64,000 nt of DNA, taken from NCBI RefSeq assembly GCF_018138715.1, contig NZ_JAGSHX010000006.1, positions 5,890,001 through 5,954,000 on the forward strand, read 5' to 3'. The stretch comes from Streptomyces asiaticus. GTDB lineage: Bacteria > Actinomycetota > Actinomycetes > Streptomycetales > Streptomycetaceae. The notes below the pieces were generated by a model. That model was not told where the DNA came from, ran no database searches, and worked only from the letters and a program-made list of their open reading frames with translations. Below, piece after piece: positions 60,131 through 64,000 of this stretch (the first letter of the stretch is position 1; each line of letters starts with the position of its first letter). Made by a program: the position numbers and the translations under genes.

Positions 60131-62383
60131 GTGACAGCAGCAACGTCCTCCACTCTGTTCCCGCAGGGCTCCACGCCGGGTGCCTACGCGGCCACGCCGC
60201 GTGACGCCGACGCGGTGCTCGACGGACTCGACCCCGAGCAGCGCGAGGTGGCGACGTCCCTGCACGGCGCGGTCTGCGTGCTGGCCGGGGCCGGCACCGG
60301 CAAGACCCGCGCCATCACCCACCGGATCGCCTATGGGGTGCGCGCGGGGATACTCCAGCCGGCCAGTGTGCTGGCCGTCACCTTCACCAACCGCGCGGCG
60401 GGGGAGATGCGCGGCCGGTTGCGGCAGCTCGGCGCGGGCGGGGTGCAGGCGCGCACCTTCCACTCGGCGGCCCTGCGTCAGCTCCAGTACTTCTGGCCCA
60501 AGGCGGTCGGCGGTGAGGTGCCGCGGCTGGTCGAGCGCAAGGTGCAGCTCGTGGCCGAGGCCGCCGCCCGGTGCCGGGTCCGGCTGGACCGCAATGAGCT
60601 GCGCGATGTGACCGGCGAGATCGAATGGTCGAAGGTCACCCAGACCGTGCCCGAGGACTATCCGGCCGTGGCCGCCAAGTCCGGCCGCGAGGCCCCCCGG
60701 GACGCCGCCGAGATCGGCCGGATCTACGCCACCTATGAGCAGTTGAAGCGCGACCGCGGCGTCATCGACTTCGAGGATGTGCTGCTCCTCACGGTCGGTG
60801 TGCTCCAGGAGCGGCCGGACATCGCCGATCAGGTGCGCCGTCAGTACCAGCACTTCGTGGTCGACGAGTACCAGGACGTCAGCCCGCTCCAGCAGCGGCT
60901 GCTGGATCTGTGGCTGGGCGAGCGGGACAGCCTCTGCGTGGTCGGCGACGCCAGCCAGACCATCTACTCCTTCACCGGCGCCACCCCCGACCATCTGCTG
61001 AACTTCCGCACCCGCCACCCCCGGGCCACCGTGGTCAAGCTGATCCGGGACTACCGCTCGACCCCCCAGGTGGTCCACCTGGCCAACGGGCTGCTGTCCC
61101 AGGCCCGCGGCCGGGCCGCCGAGCACCGGCTGGAGCTGGTCTCCCAGCGGGAGGCGGGCCCCGACCCGGCCTACGCCGCCTATGCGGACGAGCCGGCCGA
61201 GGCCGAGGGCACCGCCCGCCGGATCCGTGAGCTGATCACCCCGGTCGAGCAGGGGGGCGGCGGGATCCCGGCGAGCCAGATCGCGGTCCTGTACCGGGTC
61301 AACGCCCAGTCGGAGCTCTATGAGCAGGCGCTGGCCGATGCCCAGGTGCCCTATCAGCTGCGCGGCGCCGAGCGGTTCTTCGAGCGGCCCGAAGTCCGCG
61401 AGGCGGGGCTGCTGTTGCGCGGCGCGGCCCGCGGGGGAAGCGCCGACCCGGCGCTGGCGGACGCCGACATCCCGTCCCAGGTGCGGGCCGTGCTGACCAC
61501 CCGTGGCTGGACGTCCGAGCCCCCGGCGGGCTCGGGCGCGGTGCGCGACCGCTGGGAGTCCCTGGCCGCCCTGGTGCGGCTCGCCGAGGACTTCGCAGCG
61601 AGCCGCCCCGGGGCCACGCTCTCCGATCTGGTGGCGGAGCTCGATGAGCGGGCGGCGGCGCAGCACGCCCCGACCGTCGAGGGTGTGACCCTCGCTTCAC
61701 TCCACGCGGCCAAGGGCCTCGAATGGGACGCCGTCTTCCTGGTGGGTCTCACCGAGGGAATGATGCCGATCACCTACGCCAAGACGGAGCAGCAGATCGA
61801 GGAGGAGCGCCGGCTGCTCTATGTGGGGGTCACCCGTGCACGGCGTCATCTGACGCTGTCCTGGGCGCTCTCGCGGGCTCCCGGCGGCCGGGCCTCCCGT
61901 CGCCCCACCCGCTTTCTCAACGGGCTGCGGCCCGGCTCCCAGGCCGCCGCCGCCCGCACCCCGGGCGGGGGCGGCGGGATCGAGCGCGGGGCGGCGGTCC
62001 CGGGCGGGGGCGGCGGGGTGCGCAGGCGGCGCGGCCCGGTCCACTGCCGGGTGTGCGGCCGGGCGCTGACCGACGCGGGCGAGATGAAGCTGATGCGCTG
62101 CGAGGGCTGCCCGTCCGAGCTGGACGAGGCGCTCTATGAGCGGCTGCGCGACTGGCGGGCGGAGCAGGCGGGGCAGCTGGGGCAGCCGGCGTACTGCGTG
62201 TTCACCGACAAGACACTGCTCGCGATCGCCGAGGCCGTTCCGGGAACCGAACCGGAGCTCGCCCGCATCTCCGGTGTGGGAAGGCGCAAGCTGGACCGGT
62301 TCGGGGCCGATGTTCTCGCGCTGTGCGCGGGCCGGGAACTGCCCTCCGCACTCGACGACGAGGGCGACGGCGATGCCGGGTGA
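60131..62383 (+). CDS. uvrD2: UvrD2-type DNA helicase with zinc and HRDC domains
   Basis: 750 residues from GTG 60131. SF1A motifs: VCVLAGAGTGKTRAITHRIA (Lys58), LAVTFTNRAAGEMRGRL, FVVDEYQDVSPLQQRLL (Asp245), CVVGDASQTIYSFTGATPDH, VTLASLHAAKGLEWDAVFLV and RLLYVGVTRARRHLTLSWA. A Gly/Arg linker leads to a tetra-Cys zinc module (Cys639, Cys642, Cys657, Cys660: HCRVCGR ... RCEGCPSEL) and an HRDC domain (about 680-735, AYCVFTDKTLLAIAEAVPGT). This build is specific to actinobacterial UvrD2 (Rv3198c). It unwinds 3'-tailed duplexes in repair or replication. Confidence 0.94.
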   Translation: MTAATSSTLFPQGSTPGAYAATPRDADAVLDGLDPEQREVATSLHGAVCVLAGAGTGKTRAITHRIAYGVRAGILQPASVLAVTFTNRAAGEMRGRLRQLGAGGVQARTFHSAALRQLQYFWPKAVGGEVPRLVERKVQLVAEAAARCRVRLDRNELRDVTGEIEWSKVTQTVPEDYPAVAAKSGREAPRDAAEIGRIYATYEQLKRDRGVIDFEDVLLLTVGVLQERPDIADQVRRQYQHFVVDEYQDVSPLQQRLLDLWLGERDSLCVVGDASQTIYSFTGATPDHLLNFRTRHPRATVVKLIRDYRSTPQVVHLANGLLSQARGRAAEHRLELVSQREAGPDPAYAAYADEPAEAEGTARRIRELITPVEQGGGGIPASQIAVLYRVNAQSELYEQALADAQVPYQLRGAERFFERPEVREAGLLLRGAARGGSADPALADADIPSQVRAVLTTRGWTSEPPAGSGAVRDRWESLAALVRLAEDFAASRPGATLSDLVAELDERAAAQHAPTVEGVTLASLHAAKGLEWDAVFLVGLTEGMMPITYAKTEQQIEEERRLLYVGVTRARRHLTLSWALSRAPGGRASRRPTRFLNGLRPGSQAAAARTPGGGGGIERGAAVPGGGGGVRRRRGPVHCRVCGRALTDAGEMKLMRCEGCPSELDEALYERLRDWRAEQAGQLGQPAYCVFTDKTLLAIAEAVPGTEPELARISGVGRRKLDRFGADVLALCAGRELPSALDDEGDGDAG

Positions 62384-62417
62384 AGCCATTCGGGTGACCC
62401 TTGGCAAAACTCGACGG

Positions 62418-62456
62418 AAAAATAGTTTGCGCGCGTGGAGGGCATACCCATAGCCT
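62418..62456 (+). promoter_or_regulatory. WhiB7-type autoregulated promoter of wblC
   Basis: TTGCGC (62427-62432) and TAGCCT (62451-62456) are 18 bases apart, and the -35 is immediately preceded by an A/T run AAAAATAG (62418-62425). WhiB7 regulon promoters are defined by such an A/T patch just upstream of the -35, bound by the WhiB7 AT-hook together with sigma-A. The start would be near 62462, giving a leader of about 490 bases. Confidence 0.75.
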
Positions 62457-62568
62457 TCCGAGCACGGAGCACAACGGCCCTTCCAGGAGCCGAGGATTCC
62501 GTGTTGTACTTGAACACCCGGACTGGTTTCGGACCGGTCCCTGAGACGCCGAGAGGAGGCGAAGACCA

Positions 62569-62835
62569 GTGATCAGCTACATCAACACCATCAAAAAGGC
62601 CGATCGGTCGGTCGTCGCCACATGCCTGCTCGGATCCGCACTGCCTGGCACCGGTATGCCCGGCGCCAATGAGGCGCGTCTCAGTGAGCGACCGATCCAG
62701 GCACCTGCGGTAGCAGCAGCGGCACAGGCAAAGGCCTATGCCTTTGCGGCCAATGGTGCCGAATCCCGGACGACGCAGCAGCACCACAAGACGTGGGCCT
62801 TCCGCAGGCTCGAACCCTGGAGTTATCCAGCCTGA
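62569..62835 (+). CDS. Upstream ORF (88 codons) in the wblC leader, probable attenuation sensor
   Basis: GTG 62569 has AGGAGG nine bases upstream and opens ISYINTIKKADRSVVATCLL; the frame continues through an Ala-rich middle (PAVAAAAQAKAYAFAA) to RRLEPWSYPA and stops at TGA 62833, within the palindrome CCTGATCCaGGATCAGG (62831-62847). An intrinsic terminator follows 25 bases later, before wblC. For whiB7/wblC genes, upstream-ORF-controlled transcription attenuation that responds to ribosome-targeting antibiotics has been reported. The layout here fits, although the length of the peptide also allows it to be a protein in its own right. Confidence 0.7.
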   Translation: MISYINTIKKADRSVVATCLLGSALPGTGMPGANEARLSERPIQAPAVAAAAQAKAYAFAANGAESRTTQQHHKTWAFRRLEPWSYPA

Positions 62836-62860
62836 TCCAGGATCAGGTCGGCACCTTCCA

Positions 62861-62897
62861 GGGCCGCGGAACCCACACCGGGATCCGCGGCCCTTTT
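62861..62897 (+). terminator. Intrinsic terminator in the wblC leader (attenuator)
   Basis: GGGCCGCGGA (62861-62870) and TCCGCGGCCC (62884-62893) form a perfect ten-base stem, 13-base loop, followed by TTTTGATTT. A U-tract terminator is rare in this genome. It lies between the upstream ORF and wblC on the same strand, 54 bases before the wblC start, so readthrough must be regulated. Confidence 0.85.
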
Positions 62898-62950
62898 GAT
62901 TTGCCAGAGCCCGGCCACCAGCCGGACCGAAGAGACGAGGAACACACACC

Positions 62951-63313
62951 GTGCAACTCAACGCACACGCCCCGTCCGCATCGACCGACCTGAACCGCCC
63001 GCCTGACTCCTCGGAGGACTCCTTGACCCCGCTCACCGCCCTCACCGAACTCGATGACGCCATCGAGAACCTGGGTGTAGCCGTGCCGTGCCGCTCGTAC
63101 GACCCGGAGGTCTTCTTCGCCGAGTCCCCGGCCGACGTCGAGTACGCGAAGTCGCTGTGCCAGACCTGTCCGCTGCGGGAGGCATGCCTCGCCGGTGCCA
63201 AGGACCGCCGGGAGCCCTGGGGCGTCTGGGGCGGCGAGCTCTTCGTCCAGGGCGTGGTGGTGGCCCGCAAGCGGCCGCGTGGTCGCCCGCGTAAGAACCC
63301 GGTCGCGGCATGA
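62951..63313 (+). CDS. wblC: WhiB7/WblC redox-type transcriptional regulator of intrinsic antibiotic resistance
   Basis: 120 residues from GTG 62951 (GAGG 12 bases upstream). The Fe-S ligands are Cys47, Cys70, Cys73 and Cys79 (C-x22-C-x2-C-x5-C), followed by the turn EPWGVWGGEL that contacts sigma-A. The C-terminal AT-hook KRPRGRPRKNP is the mark of WhiB7/WblC among Wbl proteins. It binds A/T-rich DNA next to -35 elements and activates export, ribosome-modification and drug-inactivation genes. Its own promoter carries such a site, so it is autoregulated. The next gene overlaps by four bases. Confidence 0.95.
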   Translation: MQLNAHAPSASTDLNRPPDSSEDSLTPLTALTELDDAIENLGVAVPCRSYDPEVFFAESPADVEYAKSLCQTCPLREACLAGAKDRREPWGVWGGELFVQGVVVARKRPRGRPRKNPVAA

Positions 63314-63621
63314 GCACCACCGGCACCATCGATCGCCCAGCGACGCACGACCCCATGAAGCAGGTCCCGACGATGACCCCACCGGTCTCCGAAACCCCCG
63401 CACCCGATACCTCCGGTGCGCCCGAGGCGCGCCAGAACAGGAACCGAGAAATGCAACTCATGCAAGAAGCCCTGGCACGTGCGCATATGCACGACCGGTT
63501 GCAGGAGGCCGAGTCCGAACGGCAGGCCGTTCGGCTCGCGGCCGCCCGCCGGATGCAGCGGCGTGCGGAGCGTGCCTCGCTCCGCGCCCGCCGCGCCCTG
63601 GCCATGGCGGTCATGCAGTAA
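63310..63621 (+). CDS. Small conserved protein cotranscribed with wblC
   Basis: 103 residues; the ATG overlaps the wblC stop (ATGA). The first 40 residues are Pro/Thr-rich; from 45 a long basic amphipathic helix runs to the end (EMQLMQEALARAHMHDRLQE, ARRMQRRAERASLRARRALA). It has no membrane segment or known domain. Cotranslation with wblC suggests a function in the same response, perhaps nucleic-acid or ribosome binding by the Arg-rich helix (inference). A terminator follows. Confidence 0.8.
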   Translation: MSTTGTIDRPATHDPMKQVPTMTPPVSETPAPDTSGAPEARQNRNREMQLMQEALARAHMHDRLQEAESERQAVRLAAARRMQRRAERASLRARRALAMAVMQ

Positions 63622-63667
63622 CCAACACACACCGACGGGTCCTACGCCGACCCATCGCGTTACCACG

Positions 63668-63694
63668 GGGGGCCGGTCCGATCGGACCGGCCCT
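63668..63694 (+). terminator. Terminator after the wblC operon
   Basis: GGGGGGCCGGTCCG (63667-63680) and CGGACCGGCCC (63683-63693) form a nearly perfect palindrome around ATCGGA's centre, followed by TTCGG. Confidence 0.8.
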
Positions 63695-63714
63695 TCGGCT
63701 ATCCCAAGGCGCCC

Positions 63715-63770
63715 GAGTTCAGGCCAAGACGCCCGCGCTCAGGCCGAAATCTCCGCGCTCAGGCCGAGGT
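63715..63770. repeat. Tandem repeat of the stop-codon region of the terminal gene (3 copies, period 20)
   Basis: CGCTCAGGCCGAGGTCTCCG and variants place TCA at 63719, 63739 and 63759; the last is the real stop of the minus-strand gene. Confidence 0.85.
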
Positions 63771-64000
63771 CTCCGCGGCCTCGGGCTCCTCCTCGGCGCC
63801 GTCCGCGGCCTCTTCCCCGGCGTCTGCCGCGGGGCCTTCTTGGGCGTCTGCTTCGGCGCGGTCCCCGGACTCCGGGTCCGCGGCGAAGCCGGGGACCCAT
63901 GCCTCGAGCTCATCCCGCATCCGCACCGTGGCACCCAGCTGGCACAGCACCCCGATGGTGCTCAGGGTCACCCGGTGAATCAGCAGATAGGCGGGCGGCA
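63759..64000 (-). CDS. C-terminal part of a gene running off the window, possibly an AarF/ABC1 (UbiB) kinase-like protein
   Basis: 80 codons are visible; the frame is open to the edge, so the start lies beyond 64000. The readable part begins PPAYLLIHRVTLSTIGVLCQ then LGATVRMRDELEAWVPGF, and ends in an acidic Ala/Glu-rich tail of about 40 residues. In M. tuberculosis the gene beside whiB7 is Rv3197, an ABC1/UbiB-family protein, and the LIHRVT-like end fits such a protein, but the catalytic part is outside the window. Family identity is therefore mainly inference from position. Confidence 0.5.
   Translation of the reverse strand, partial: PPAYLLIHRVTLSTIGVLCQLGATVRMRDELEAWVPGFAADPESGDRAEADAQEGPAADAGEEAADGAEEEPEAAETSA

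Noticed and set aside
62134..63666. Minus-strand frame opposite wblC
   Set aside because: Antisense shadow; the WhiB cysteines, AT-hook and promoter define the plus strand.
1..64000. tRNA, rRNA, insertion sequence, integrase or secondary-metabolite cluster
   Set aside because: Scanned by eye for TTCGAnTCC-type T-loops, transposase/integrase motifs and PKS/NRPS signatures; none was convincing.

Overview
The window is about 72% G+C, uses GTG and TTG starts freely, and carries marker families (WhiB/Wbl, AdnAB, mycoredoxin, DUF3117, DUF3107, a SigE/RseA/HtrA/TatB cluster). It reads as the core region of a Streptomyces (or close streptomycete) chromosome. All gene calls come from reading the sequence; homology statements rest on remembered family motifs, with no database search. 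I see no tRNA or rRNA gene, insertion sequence, prophage or CRISPR array.

Layout. (1) About 1-8.4 kb: the tail of a probable dapC, a secreted Lys/Ala/Pro-rich protein, a membrane-anchored lysozyme-like protein, dapE, a LOG-family nucleotide hydrolase, a FolP2-type pteroate-synthase paralogue divergent from a DivIVA-like protein and tag, an enoyl-CoA hydratase and a DUF3117 peptide. (2) 8.6-17.5 kb: an O-methyltransferase divergent from an envelope-stress locus sigE-rseA-htrA-tatB, which is preceded by a textbook ECF promoter; then mrp, a DUF1003 protein and an MgtE-N/CBS protein. (3) 17.7-27.3 kb: a lipoprotein, a DMT exporter, corA, a SUFU protein, a PHP phosphoesterase, marC, a NYN nuclease and hydrolases. 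(4) 27.5-34.6 kb: a DEAD-box RNA helicase with a huge Arg/Lys repeat tail and a long leader, a ferritin-like protein, DUF3107, a TetR regulator and an alpha/beta hydrolase. (5) 34.6-41.7 kb: a DUF3152 metalloprotease-like protein, then a four-gene exopolysaccharide-like operon (PelF-like GT4 glycosyltransferase, polytopic membrane protein, sugar epimerase, Spherulin-4/GH135-like protein). (6) 41.8-49.2 kb: moeZ, two tandem secreted S33 peptidases and a three-part membrane/kinase-like/flippase-like protein. (7) 49.5-64 kb: a DNA-repair and redox block (ATL protein, adnA, adnB, M20 dipeptidase, nudC, mycoredoxin, uvrD2), then wblC (whiB7) with its regulated leader and a partial gene at the edge.

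Two blocks keep Mycobacterium tuberculosis gene content (dapE to the MgtE-N gene like Rv1202-Rv1232c; the DEAD helicase to the terminal gene like Rv3211-Rv3197). This strongly supports the functional assignments.

Most interesting signals: the wblC leader (WhiB7-type promoter, 88-codon upstream ORF ending in a palindrome, intrinsic terminator before the gene); the putative galactosaminoglycan operon with a 17-codon coupled leader ORF; small tandem duplications spanning the stop codons of at least eight separate genes; a dispersed G+C-rich palindromic intergenic element in four places; and a lone sequence resembling a type I-E CRISPR repeat in front of moeZ.
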